This document shows positions 17,062 to 25,743 of a stretch of 63,542 nt of DNA, one piece after another. The position numbers and the translations under genes are program-made. The notes beneath the pieces are model-generated. The model worked only from the letters and a program-made list of their open reading frames with translations. It made no database searches and was not told where the DNA came from. Numbering within the stretch: the stretch's first letter is position 1; each line of letters begins with the position of its first letter. Where the stretch lies: contig SKXQ01000082.1 in the NCBI GenBank assembly GCA_007128315.1, forward strand, positions 1 through 63,542, in the 5' to 3' direction. The stretch is from Spirochaetaceae bacterium (GTDB taxonomy: Bacteria; Spirochaetota; Spirochaetia; DSM-27196; SKKC01).

Positions 17062-18726
17062 ATGACAGCAGCACGTCGCGATACCGCATTGGGCTCAGCA
17101 TCGAAGCCCTCGGGAAAAACCATCCTGACCGACCTTGGTGTACTTTCTCTTTCCGCCCTTGTTTTTACCGCAAGTTTTCCGAGCTTTCTCAGTGATTCAG
17201 GGTGGGGTCTGTTCGCCTACGTAGCCCTTGTCCCGGGTATACTGATCGCAAACCGGGTTTCGCTCAGGCACAGCTGGTGGTACGGCGCGTACTACGGTTT
17301 TGTGACCTATCTCCTGCATAATTACTGGCTGGGCAATTTCCACCCTCTCGCCATACTGATCGTGCCGCTGATCTATGCGGTCTACTATGCGCTTCTCTTT
17401 CCGCTGCTCGCGGTCATGCATCGGAGCTTTCCCCGTTTCGGTTATCTCGCGCAGGTAGTCGTATGGCTCGCCTATGAGTATCTGCGAACACTCGGGTTTC
17501 TTGGATATGCCTACGGGATACTCGGATACACGCAGTACCGGATACCTGCGTTTGTCCGCTTCTCCAGCATTACCGGCATCTGGGGTGTATCGTTCGTAGT
17601 CGTCCTCCCTTCAATGCTGATCGCCGCCGTACTGACCCGGTATGCGACAGGGTCTCCTTTCGCACTGTCAATTGACTTCGGGCGTCTGTACGGGGCCGCG
17701 AGACGCTATGCCGTCGACGCAGTCCTGTATGCCATCCTCGTTTCAGCCGTTCTGATCACGGGCGGTATCTTCCTTCGGACAGACTACAGCGAGTCGCGTA
17801 TGTGGCGCGTTGCTCTTGTGCAGCAGGATGTCGATCCGCATCAGGGTGGAATTGCGGCGTATCGCGAGAGTCTTGACCGATCCATGCGCCAGAGCAATAT
17901 GGCGCTTGCGACTGACCCGTCCATCGATGCGGTTATATGGTCGGAAACGAGCTTCGTCCCGCCCATCACCTATCATCTGCAGTTCAGACCGAATCCCGAG
18001 ACGTTTCAGCTTGTTCGTCGTATACAGGATTACATGGCTGTGCAGACGGTACCGTTCATTATCGGTAACTCCGATGCGGTACGGGTTCGTGGTGAGGACG
18101 GGGTCGTCCGTCGCGTGGATTACAACGCCGCGGTGCTGTTTGAGCAAGGACGGATTGTCGAAACCTATCGAAAGATCCATCTTGTTCCGTTCACCGAACA
18201 TTTTCCGTTTCAGCGGAGCCTTCCCTGGGTGTATAATATACTTCTTGAGTTTGACACTAACTTCTGGGGTGAAGGCAAGGCGTTCACGGTATTCGAGACA
18301 TCCGATGGAGTTCGGTTCTCAACGCCGATCTGTTTTGAAGACACCTTCGGGTATCTGTCTCGTGAATTTGTGAGGGAAGGTGCTGATGTGCTCGTCAATC
18401 TGACGAATGATCGCTGGGCGGAGTCGGTTCCGGCAGCCATGCAGCACATGGCAATGGGGGTCTTCAGGTCCGGCGAAAACCGGCGCACGACCGTGCGCGG
18501 AACAAACGGTGGCATGACCGCAGTGATCAGCCCGAACGGTGTGATAACCGGGATGCTCGAACCTCTGACAGAGGGTCACCTCATAGCGGATGCACCGGTG
18601 TACAATGCGTCGACAACGATTTACACTCGCTTTGGTGACTGGGCTGCATATCTGTTTGTTTTTGCGGCGCTTATTCTGTCCGGTCTTGGTGTTGGCCGCA
18701 TATTCAGGACAGGACGAGCCGAATAG
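17062..18726 (+). CDS. lnt: Apolipoprotein N-acyltransferase (first copy)
   Basis: Inner-membrane enzyme that N-acylates the lipid-modified Cys of lipoproteins. About seven hydrophobic segments in the first 240 residues precede a periplasmic nitrilase-fold domain. The E-K-C triad can be read: Glu in VIWSETSF, Lys in YRKIHLVPF and Cys in TPICFEDTF. A last transmembrane helix closes the protein at about 525-545. 554 aa. GGGAG lies shortly before the ATG. A second complete lnt lies at 22695-24287 on the other strand. Confidence 0.93.
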   Translation: MTAARRDTALGSASKPSGKTILTDLGVLSLSALVFTASFPSFLSDSGWGLFAYVALVPGILIANRVSLRHSWWYGAYYGFVTYLLHNYWLGNFHPLAILIVPLIYAVYYALLFPLLAVMHRSFPRFGYLAQVVVWLAYEYLRTLGFLGYAYGILGYTQYRIPAFVRFSSITGIWGVSFVVVLPSMLIAAVLTRYATGSPFALSIDFGRLYGAARRYAVDAVLYAILVSAVLITGGIFLRTDYSESRMWRVALVQQDVDPHQGGIAAYRESLDRSMRQSNMALATDPSIDAVIWSETSFVPPITYHLQFRPNPETFQLVRRIQDYMAVQTVPFIIGNSDAVRVRGEDGVVRRVDYNAAVLFEQGRIVETYRKIHLVPFTEHFPFQRSLPWVYNILLEFDTNFWGEGKAFTVFETSDGVRFSTPICFEDTFGYLSREFVREGADVLVNLTNDRWAESVPAAMQHMAMGVFRSGENRRTTVRGTNGGMTAVISPNGVITGMLEPLTEGHLIADAPVYNASTTIYTRFGDWAAYLFVFAALILSGLGVGRIFRTGRAE

Positions 18727-18754
18727 ACCTTACTCGCAGCTGGTGGAGAAACGT

Positions 18755-19498
18755 ATGGATAAGCGCGAACGTATTCTGATAGTGGACGATGAGCAGATTA
18801 ATCTCGAGTTTTTCGAGGTGATGTTGTCCAAACTTGGCTTCACCGTTGATACCGCGGTGGACGGTGAGGAGGCGCTTGACCGCGTGCTCGACCTGAAACC
18901 GGATCTGATTATACTCGACAACATCATGCCGGGAATGACCGGATGGGAAGTGACCAGGGCGTTAAAGCAGGCGCCCGAATACGAAGCGGTTCGAGACACG
19001 CCTGTTGTCATGTTTTCGGCCATGGATGATGTACAGGACAAGATTGAGGGATTCGAGCTCGGTGTCGAAGACTATATTACCAAGCCATTCAACTTCTCGG
19101 AAGTTCTCGCACGTATCAAGGCTGTGCTTCGTCATCGGGACATGTCGGAAGAGGTCCGGAAGCGTGAACACCGCCTCAAACTGGTGGAGAGTCTCAACGA
19201 CGCGCTTCTAAAGTTCGCGGTGAGTGTCTCTGAACGACTATCGCTCATACATTCTCAGGCCGAAGCGGTCGATACCGAAGACGCCGATCGGGTACGAAGC
19301 TTTCTTGATGCGGTTCTCGCGGAGACGACCGGTACACAGGAAGAGCTGGTAGATCTACGGCGGAGAACGGACAATCTCAAGGAAGAGCAGGATACGATCA
19401 AGAATCTCGAAACGACTGTCGATCAGGTGGAGCAACGCTATCGTGGTCGATTTGACGGGATTTCGTCGAAAAGCTCCAGTAGTGAGAGTACGGTATGA
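18755..19498 (+). CDS. Response regulator: receiver domain plus coiled-coil tail
   Basis: The receiver domain (about residues 5-125) is complete: acidic pair in ILIVDDEQ, phospho-acceptor Asp in LIILDNIMPGMTG, Thr/Ser switch in VVMFSAMDD and Lys in YITKPFNF. Instead of a DNA-binding or enzymatic output there is a helical, coiled-coil-like tail (about 130-235) rich in Glu, Leu and Arg, ending in a Ser-rich stretch. A GGAG at about 18745 supports ATG 18755; a longer frame reading into lnt is not needed. It overlaps the next gene by 4 nt (ATGA). No kinase gene is adjacent, so signal and output are unknown. Confidence 0.88.
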   Translation: MDKRERILIVDDEQINLEFFEVMLSKLGFTVDTAVDGEEALDRVLDLKPDLIILDNIMPGMTGWEVTRALKQAPEYEAVRDTPVVMFSAMDDVQDKIEGFELGVEDYITKPFNFSEVLARIKAVLRHRDMSEEVRKREHRLKLVESLNDALLKFAVSVSERLSLIHSQAEAVDTEDADRVRSFLDAVLAETTGTQEELVDLRRRTDNLKEEQDTIKNLETTVDQVEQRYRGRFDGISSKSSSSESTV

Positions 19499-19716
19499 TC
19501 ACGGAAACGAAACAGAAGGTCCTTGAGCTCTTTCATGAGGGCAGGAACCACTATAAGCTGATGGAGTTTGACAAGGCGATCAAGTGCTTTGATGACGCGC
19601 TCGAGCTTGACCCGGAGGACGGGCCCTCACAGGTCTATCTTGAACGATGCCGCCATTATCTCGAGACTCCTCCCGAACCTGACTGGGACGGGGTATTCGT
19701 CATGCAAACCAAGTAA
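19495..19716 (+). CDS. Mini TPR protein with DWDGVF tail
   Basis: 73-aa protein holding a pair of TPR helices (FHEGRNHYKLMEFDKAIKCF and DDALELDPEDGPSQVYLERC) followed by a short tail PPEPDWDGVFVMQTK. From memory, that tail resembles the C-terminal end of spirochaetal adenylate/guanylate cyclases, where a short TPR precedes DWDGVF. Here the module stands alone. Its start overlaps the response-regulator stop (ATGA), and a bactofilin gene follows after 16 nt. It may be an adaptor between the response regulator and another protein; this is inference. Confidence 0.75.
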   Translation: MITETKQKVLELFHEGRNHYKLMEFDKAIKCFDDALELDPEDGPSQVYLERCRHYLETPPEPDWDGVFVMQTK

Positions 19717-19732
19717 ACAGGGGTCATCTGAA

Positions 19733-20158
19733 ATGGCACGGAGTACGCAGAACAAAGTACCGAAGACTTCAACGCGTCTTGGAGTCAGTACGCAGCTGTC
19801 GGGGAAACTGCGTTTCAAGGATTCATTGAGAGTCAGTGGTAGTTTCGAAGGTGAGATCGATTCCGAGGGGTTTCTCTACGTCGATGCGGGCGCGGTGGTA
19901 AAAGCCGATATTCGGGCCCGATCGGTTGTTCTCGGAGGTACGGTACGAGGCAACGTGCACGCATCCGAACGCCTGGAGCTGCTTCCCTCGGCCCGTATGT
20001 ACGGTAACGTCCGGGCTGCACGGGTCCGGATTGGCGAAGGGGTCGTGTTCGAAGGGCAGTGCGAGATGATACGGAACGCGTCGACGGTCGATGTGTTTGC
20101 GGTTCCGGCAAACCAGCTGAGAAAAAGCGTTCAGGACATTTACGAGTCAGAACTATAG
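19733..20158 (+). CDS. Bactofilin (second copy)
   Basis: 141-aa bactofilin. The beta-helix core runs from about residue 15 to 115 with the repeating hydrophobic turns LSGKLRFKDSLRVSGSFEGEI, SVVLGGTVRGNV and ARMYGNVRAARVRIGEGVVFEG. The N-terminal (basic, Thr/Ser-rich) and C-terminal tails are short. It differs clearly from the copy at 10388 and has a different genetic partner set (response regulator and mini TPR in place of a LytM-fold protein). The start ATG 19733 has AGGGG about 8 nt upstream. Presumably forms a separate filament. Confidence 0.88.
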   Translation: MARSTQNKVPKTSTRLGVSTQLSGKLRFKDSLRVSGSFEGEIDSEGFLYVDAGAVVKADIRARSVVLGGTVRGNVHASERLELLPSARMYGNVRAARVRIGEGVVFEGQCEMIRNASTVDVFAVPANQLRKSVQDIYESEL

Positions 20159-20194
20159 TCGGATGCGCTTGTCTGCGACTGTGTTTCCTCGCGG

Positions 20195-20223
20195 TTGACA
20201 GCCGCATGGTGAGCGACTATAGT
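20195..20223 (+). promoter_or_regulatory. Near-consensus sigma70 promoter for rho
   Basis: TTGACA (20195-20200), 17 nt spacer, TATAGT (20218-20223). The -10 sits inside a perfect 10-bp palindrome, GACTATAGTC (20215-20224). A 9/10 copy of the palindrome (ACTATAGTC) overlaps the bactofilin stop at 20152-20160. Transcription from here would give a leader of about 235 nt before rho. Confidence 0.75.
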
Positions 20224-20464
20224 CAGATACCGATCTGGATGCGCGGAATCTCGATACGGAAATCCCAGCAATCCAGATAATTCAGTTCAAGTTGAAACTG
20301 TCGTGTGCATCTCACTGGTGACCTGTGCACGACGCAAGCGTACAAACACATACTGTGTATTACCCAAAACCTGACAAAAGAACGTACAGTAAACCAGAAG
20401 CTAATTCACAGCGCTCATTGTGGCAGCCTGCCGCGAGCAGGCAAACCACCGCGGAGATTTTTTC
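20224..20464 (+). promoter_or_regulatory. Long 5' leader of rho
   Basis: About 240 nt with no convincing gene. It holds a 13-codon reading frame (ATG 20239 to TAA 20280) without a clear ribosome-binding site. It ends in a 6-bp hairpin (GCCTGC 20426-20431, loop of 5, GCAGGC 20437-20442) about 9 nt before the rho Shine-Dalgarno GCGGAG (20451-20456). Rho autoregulates through its leader in Escherichia coli, so an attenuating role is plausible but not shown. Confidence 0.45.
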
Positions 20465-22306
20465 ATGGCAATAATTCGAAAGAAACGGTCCCAGGATTCC
20501 TCGGAAGCCGGATCCGGCGATACACAACTGGAGTTCGGCTCAACGGAGAAGGCACAGCAGGCCGAAACCCCGGATACCAGTGGGGACGTGCGAGCCGCAT
20601 CGGCTCAATCGACCGATAGTGACGCGGATGGACCACAGGGCAGCGAATCTGCTCCAAAGAAGAGAAAAGCGAAGGCTTCGACTCCTTCGAACACCGGGGC
20701 CGACACCGACACGGGTACCGAACGGTCATCTTCGAACAATGATACGTCCGAGAAAGCGTCCGATGCTTCCTCCGGAAACGACCGGCATTCGGGAAACAAC
20801 AGCTCGTCGAACTCGAGTTCAAACTCACACTCGGACGACTCGAGTAACGGATCGCGTCGCTCTGGTAAGCGCAGCAACAACAAGAGACGATCCGGCCGGA
20901 GCAGTAATGACGGGGGGAGATCCAATCAGCGAAGTCCCCGCGGAGGGAACGAGGACAAAGGGCGCAGCGAAAGCACGCTTGCTTCCGCAGGCGATTATCG
21001 GGCGCTCGCCGGCAGTGAAACGAACGACGGAAAAGCACTTTCGATTAACGACCTGATCTGGATGAATCTGCGAGATCTTCGGGAGTTTGGTACAACCTTC
21101 GGTATGGCCCACGACGATCTCGTGGCAATGAAGAAACAGGAAGTAATTTTCGACATCCTGAAGGCACATACCGAGCGGAACGGGACTATATATGCTTACG
21201 GTTCACTGGAAATCCTTCCCGATGGTTACGGCTTCCTGCGCAGTCCCCAGAACTCGTATCTTTCGGGGCCTGATGACATTTACATTTCTCCTTCGCAGAT
21301 CCGGCTTTTTAATCTCAAGACGGGTGATACGGTCTACGGTCAGATTCGTCCGCCGAAAGAAGGAGAGCGATTCTTCGCGATGCTCCGGGTGGAAACCGTT
21401 AACTTCGATGCGCCATCCGTTGCTCAGAACCGGATTCCGTTTGATAACCTTACACCCCTGTATCCTGATCAGCGCCTGAACATGGAGACTGACAGCCAGG
21501 ATCCGGCGACTCGAATGATCAACCTCTTCTGTCCCATCGGAAAAGGTCAGCGCGGACTCATCGTCAGTCCTCCTCGGACAGGCAAAACGGTTCTGCTTCA
21601 GAAAATTGCAAACTCAATTACCTACAATCATCCTGAAGTCTACATGATTGTCCTGCTTATTGATGAGCGTCCGGAAGAAGTCACAGATATGCAGCGTAAC
21701 GTAGACGCGGAGGTCATTGCGTCAACCTTTGATGAACAGGCGACCCGTCATGTACAGGTTGCCGAGATGGTCCTGGAAAAAGCACGACGCCTTGTAGAGC
21801 ACGGCAAGGACGTAGTCATCCTTCTTGACTCTATTACGCGTCTTGCGCGTGCGTACAACCAGACCGTTCCCACGAGTGGAAAGATACTGTCAGGTGGTGT
21901 GGACTCCAACGCGCTGCACCGACCGAAGCGTTTCTTCGGTGCTGCCCGTAATATCGAGGACGGCGGAAGTCTCACCGTCGTTGCGACAGCCCTGATTGAG
22001 ACGGGAAGTCGAATGGACGAGGTCATATTCGAAGAGTTCAAGGGCACCGGTAATATGGAAATCAACCTTGATCGCAGGCTTTCAGACCGCCGGCTGTTCC
22101 CTGCCATCAATATTAAGCGCTCCGGCACGCGCCGCGAGGACCTTCTCCTCACGGAGGAGGAACTCAACAAAATGTGGGTACTCCGGAAGGTAATCAATCC
22201 CATGGATGATGTTGAAGTCATCGAGCTCCTTATTGACAGAATGCGTAAGACCAAGAACAATGAAGCCTTCCTGAGATCTATGAACACTTCGTCGGTATCC
22301 GAGTAG
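20465..22306 (+). CDS. rho: Transcription termination factor Rho with long disordered N-terminal extension
   Basis: RNA-dependent ATPase/translocase that ends transcription. Residues about 191-613 are a complete Rho: helical N-domain ([16 protein letters not shown]), RNA-binding OSB fold ([16 protein letters not shown]), P-loop ([10 protein letters not shown]), Walker B region ([16 protein letters not shown]), Q-loop/R-loop region ([20 protein letters not shown]). The first ~190 residues are extra: low complexity, rich in Ser, Asn, Asp, Gly and, from about 130 onward, Arg. GCGGAG supports ATG 20465. rpmE follows, a common bacterial order. Confidence 0.96.
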   Translation: MAIIRKKRSQDSSEAGSGDTQLEFGSTEKAQQAETPDTSGDVRAASAQSTDSDADGPQGSESAPKKRKAKASTPSNTGADTDTGTERSSSNNDTSEKASDASSGNDRHSGNNSSSNSSSNSHSDDSSNGSRRSGKRSNNKRRSGRSSNDGGRSNQRSPRGGNEDKGRSESTLASAGDYRALAGSETNDGKALSINDLIWMNLRDLREFGTTFGMAHDDLVAMKKQEVIFDILKAHTERNGTIYAYGSLEILPDGYGFLRSPQNSYLSGPDDIYISPSQIRLFNLKTGDTVYGQIRPPKEGERFFAMLRVETVNFDAPSVAQNRIPFDNLTPLYPDQRLNMETDSQDPATRMINLFCPIGKGQRGLIVSPPRTGKTVLLQKIANSITYNHPEVYMIVLLIDERPEEVTDMQRNVDAEVIASTFDEQATRHVQVAEMVLEKARRLVEHGKDVVILLDSITRLARAYNQTVPTSGKILSGGVDSNALHRPKRFFGAARNIEDGGSLTVVATALIETGSRMDEVIFEEFKGTGNMEINLDRRLSDRRLFPAINIKRSGTRREDLLLTEEELNKMWVLRKVINPMDDVEVIELLIDRMRKTKNNEAFLRSMNTSSVSE

Positions 22307-22393
22307 GGCGGAAACCGGATAGATTCGCTGAGGCGTTTCGGCTGCGATACGCGTTGGCGCTTTGGTCAGGCAGGAAAAGGAGATCACGTTTTT

Positions 22394-22642
22394 ATGAAGA
22401 AGGATATACACCCAAATTATCGTCCCGTGGTATTCAAGGACAGTGCATCGGGAACGACGTTTCTTACGCGGTCTACCGTTGAAACGTCAGCGACCATTGT
22501 GTACGAGGACGGTAAAGAATATCCAATGTTCGAGGTCGAAATCTCGAGCGCCTCACATCCGTTTTATACGGGAAAACAGCAGCTGGTGGACACCACCGGT
22601 CGCGTCGAGCGGTTCAAGAGACGTTACAACATCAAGAACTGA
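22394..22642 (+). CDS. rpmE2: 50S ribosomal protein L31, type B (zinc-free)
   Basis: 82-aa L31. It starts with [16 protein letters not shown] and lacks the four zinc-binding cysteines of type A L31. The conserved [12 protein letters not shown] and RFKRRY blocks are present. In bacteria carrying both types the B form replaces the A form under zinc limitation; only the B form is seen here. The gene sits 87 nt after rho and is followed by a strong terminator. Confidence 0.96.
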   Translation: MKKDIHPNYRPVVFKDSASGTTFLTRSTVETSATIVYEDGKEYPMFEVEISSASHPFYTGKQQLVDTTGRVERFKRRYNIKN

Positions 22643-22660
22643 GAGCGGCGGGCGTTTGCA

Positions 22661-22694
22661 AAGGCGATGGTTACCACACCATCGCCTTTTTTTT
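22661..22694 (+). terminator. Rho-independent terminator after rpmE
   Basis: AAGGCGATGG (22661-22670), 8 nt loop, CCATCGCCTT (22679-22688), then a T-run to 22694. The 10-bp stem is perfect. It ends exactly at the 3' end of the convergent lnt gene. Confidence 0.93.
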
Positions 22695-24287
22695 CTATGA
22701 GACAGTCTCGGGCCGACGAAAGGCCTGTATCAGGGCCGCCGCGGTAAGCAGAAGCATGAGCACCGCGAAGCTGTCGCCGATGGTTGAGTACACGGTAAGC
22801 CTCTGGTTCCTGAAGATCTCGATTTCCGCAAACAGAACGCCCTCCTCGAACATGGGTAGCGACTGCTGTAGTCTGCCGTGACGGTCGATAACAGACGTGA
22901 GGCCTGCATTGGTCGAGCGTACCATGGGCAGGCGAGTTTCGATGCTTCGGAAGCGGGCTGCCGTAAAGTGCTGGGTCTGGGCTGAGTCCGTTTCCGACCA
23001 GGCATTGTTTGTCAGGTTGACGAGAACTTCCGCTCCGGCGCGGTGAAAGTCTCGGACTACTCCGGCAAACGCGTCCTCGAAACAGATCGGGGCTGCGGCG
23101 AAGACCGGGCCGTCCGCACCGGAAAGTTCGAAGATCGTGATCTGATCGCCTGGTTCCCATACCGCCTGTATGCCCACAATATCGAGATAGAATCGCCGCA
23201 TGGCCTCCCACTCCCAGAATGGTACGCTTTCGGCAAAGGGGACGAGCTGTCGCTTCCCGTAGACACCGGAGATTTCGCCGTCGGGTTGAATCAGAAGGGC
23301 GGCGTTCCACGCTGCGCCACCGACTCCACCGTGCTGGTAGGGAGATCCGGTAAGAAGCGGTACCGGTGAGGCTCGGAGAAAATCACGAAATGACCGCCGG
23401 CCGGGAACCCGTTCATACCAGCTGTCCGCGTATGAGGCGTACGGTACCCGCAGTGACGTTTCGCTCCAGACCAGAAGGTCGGCATCGTGGCGACTCAACG
23501 CGTTTTCGGAAAGCCGTATCAGCGTCCCGAGAGTTTCCTCTTCGTTCCCGAATGCCCAGGAGTCCGTGTTCTGCTGCACGAGAAGCACCCGGAGTCGAGC
23601 ATCTGCCTCGCTGTCGTCAGCCAGACGATAGACACCATACGACACAATTCCGGCAAGCAGCAGAAGTGCAAAAACGCCGTGTGCGATCATACGGGAGGGA
23701 TCCATCGATCGCGGGTACGGACCGGCAGTCGTTCCTCGCGCAACCGGGCTGCCCGACAGCACGAGGCTCAGTTCGCCAGACAGCGCCTGCAGATACACTG
23801 CCATGAATGTCAGTCCGTAGACGCCTGTGACATCTGCGATCTGAGTAAATGCCGGTAACTCTGCGAAGGGATAGGCGGCGAGTCCCCAGGGGTATCCCAG
23901 GTAACCGACGCTCTTCAGAAACTCGTAGGCCGTCCATACAACGGCGAACAGGGCAGGCCTGAAGTTTGCGTCAAAGCGACTCACCGCGTACAGAGCGACT
24001 GCAAGCAGGCCGTTATAACCGATGTAACCGAGAATGGGGCCTCCCAGAGTCCACACGCTGAACTCACCGAAGTTCGCAAGCCAGAAGTTCCCCAGTGCGG
24101 TAGATACCGCACCGAATACCATACCGGCGTATACAGCGGTGCGTCTGTCCCGGGCGAACACGAATGCGAGGTACAGTGGACTCAGCGATACAAGTCCAAG
24201 GAGTGGACTTCCGAAATGGAAAACCTCGTTCGGGAGAGCAAGTGGAAAAAACAGGCCGGAAGTGAGTGCAAGCAAGATGGTTTTCAT
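22695..24287 (-). CDS. lnt: Apolipoprotein N-acyltransferase (second copy)
   Basis: Second Lnt, transcribed convergently to rpmE. About seven N-terminal hydrophobic segments are followed by the nitrilase domain with an intact E-K-C triad: Glu in LVWSETSL, Lys in YGKRQLVPFAE and Cys in APICFEDAF. A C-terminal transmembrane helix follows. ATG 24287 is preferred because GGAG lies 9 nt upstream; the frame extends 22 codons further to 24353 without better support. About 530 aa. Divergent from the first copy, so an old duplication or different acyl/substrate preference is likely. Confidence 0.9.
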   Translation of the reverse strand: MKTILLALTSGLFFPLALPNEVFHFGSPLLGLVSLSPLYLAFVFARDRRTAVYAGMVFGAVSTALGNFWLANFGEFSVWTLGGPILGYIGYNGLLAVALYAVSRFDANFRPALFAVVWTAYEFLKSVGYLGYPWGLAAYPFAELPAFTQIADVTGVYGLTFMAVYLQALSGELSLVLSGSPVARGTTAGPYPRSMDPSRMIAHGVFALLLLAGIVSYGVYRLADDSEADARLRVLLVQQNTDSWAFGNEEETLGTLIRLSENALSRHDADLLVWSETSLRVPYASYADSWYERVPGRRSFRDFLRASPVPLLTGSPYQHGGVGGAAWNAALLIQPDGEISGVYGKRQLVPFAESVPFWEWEAMRRFYLDIVGIQAVWEPGDQITIFELSGADGPVFAAAPICFEDAFAGVVRDFHRAGAEVLVNLTNNAWSETDSAQTQHFTAARFRSIETRLPMVRSTNAGLTSVIDRHGRLQQSLPMFEEGVLFAEIEIFRNQRLTVYSTIGDSFAVLMLLLTAAALIQAFRRPETVS

Positions 24288-24475
24288 AGTAGGATTCTCC
24301 GACGGCAGTTCTGACGTCGTGGCGTAAGCATACCCCGAAGTACCCATGCGCATGCAACTGCTACGATCGGGAATATCTATGCAGTTAATAAGAGATTTTG
24401 TCGAGAAGTGACCTCAGATGGTGTATTTCTGTTACTATGGCAGCATAAAACAATTGAAGGAAAAGTGAGCTCTGT

Positions 24476-25708
24476 ATGAACGATATCGTTGCTCTTCACC
24501 GTGCCGAGTATGGACGGGAGCCTGAAGTTACCGCCTCGGCCCCCGGTGTGGCACATCTTCTTGGTGAGCACATCGAAGACGCAGGATTTCCTACCCTGTC
24601 TATGGCTACCCACATGTCTGTTCACGTCGCAATGAGCCGTCGAAAAGACCTGAGTCTCCGGTTTTTTGCGCCCGACATAGGTGAGCGTCGGCGAACGGGC
24701 GTGTCCAGTATCAAGCCGCGCGACGAGGACAGATGGGCGAATGTACCAAAAGGGATTATTGCCTTCGTGCTTTCGCGCGGGCATCGTATGAAAGGTGTGG
24801 ATATCACCATTGCCGGAGATATACCTCGCGAACGTGGCCTTGGTGCGAGTTCGGCGGTCTGCGTGGCAACGGCGCTCGCTATGGAACGCCTGCTCGACCT
24901 GCCACGCGGAAGTATCGACCCGGTAGCCGCATCGGCCTACGCAAAGTCCCGCTACGGGCGTCTGCCTGTCAGCGACAGCGATGCAACCGTCAGCGCCTTT
25001 GCGCGGCCGGGTTTCCCTGTTCTCTATCGTGTCGGACAGAGAGATTTTCAGGAACTGCCTGGACTCGATGCGCCCTATCAGTTCGTCCTGACCGACAGCG
25101 GTCTCGAGCCGGAACGTCTCGACGAAGAAGAGCGGGACGTGTACGGGCACGTTTTACAGGGTTGTGCTGATGGGGACGACGATGACGAAGCGGAGGAAGA
25201 CGAAGAACACAAATCCTCACCAGGTCCATGGACCGTTTCTCCCACGGAACGGCGTCGCGTTCCGATCTCAAACAGCAAGGATGCTAAAGAGGAGTTCAGC
25301 GATACACTTGAACTCCTGGATACCATGGCACGCAGGACCTGTCAGCACGTCATGGGCGAACTCGAGCGAATCGAGCACGCGGTAGAAGCGCTCCGGTCAG
25401 GGGATACCGCAGCCCTGGGAAAGACGCTGTTTCGCAGCCAGGAGAGTCTTCGAGACCTGCTTGAGGTGAGCTGTCCCGAACTCGACTGGCTCGTAAAACG
25501 GGCAGTCGAGGTTCCGGGAGTCACCGGCAGCCGTCTGTCCGGTCCGGGACTCGGGGGCTTTACGGTGACGCTTCTGACACCCGATTCGGCCGCCGATTAC
25601 GGAGAACGACTCGAAGAGTACGAACGGATCTTCGGTTTCAAGCCGCAGCAAATAGTGCTCCGCGAGGGCCCGGGAGCAACGGTTCACGAGAAGCTGAAAA
25701 AGGAATAG
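24476..25708 (+). CDS. Galactokinase-like GHMP-family kinase of unknown substrate
   Basis: GHMP kinase fold with galactokinase-like order of motifs. Motif 1 is APGVAHLLGEHIEDAG, where galactokinase has GRVNLIGEHTDYNG: GEH is kept, but the sugar-contacting Asp is Glu. Motif 2 (ATP loop) is RGLGASSAVCVA. The region that normally holds the catalytic Asp in DQF/DQL reads DSDATVSA. Motif 3 is RLSGPGLGGFTVTLL. A highly acidic insert (about residues 224-240, GDDDDEAEEDEEH) interrupts the fold. 410 aa. No galT or galE is nearby; surE follows by 35 nt. True galactokinase activity is doubtful. Confidence 0.78.
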   Translation: MNDIVALHRAEYGREPEVTASAPGVAHLLGEHIEDAGFPTLSMATHMSVHVAMSRRKDLSLRFFAPDIGERRRTGVSSIKPRDEDRWANVPKGIIAFVLSRGHRMKGVDITIAGDIPRERGLGASSAVCVATALAMERLLDLPRGSIDPVAASAYAKSRYGRLPVSDSDATVSAFARPGFPVLYRVGQRDFQELPGLDAPYQFVLTDSGLEPERLDEEERDVYGHVLQGCADGDDDDEAEEDEEHKSSPGPWTVSPTERRRVPISNSKDAKEEFSDTLELLDTMARRTCQHVMGELERIEHAVEALRSGDTAALGKTLFRSQESLRDLLEVSCPELDWLVKRAVEVPGVTGSRLSGPGLGGFTVTLLTPDSAADYGERLEEYERIFGFKPQQIVLREGPGATVHEKLKKE

Positions 25709-25743
25709 AATCCCGGTATCAGAACTGGGAAGTGCAGGGGAAC

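Noticed and set aside
18590-18754. N-terminal extension of the response regulator
   Set aside because: It overlaps the end of lnt, and the SD and receiver domain support ATG 18755.
20305-20619. 104-codon frame overlapping the rho leader and start
   Set aside because: Runs into rho in another frame, with no SD or recognisable domain.
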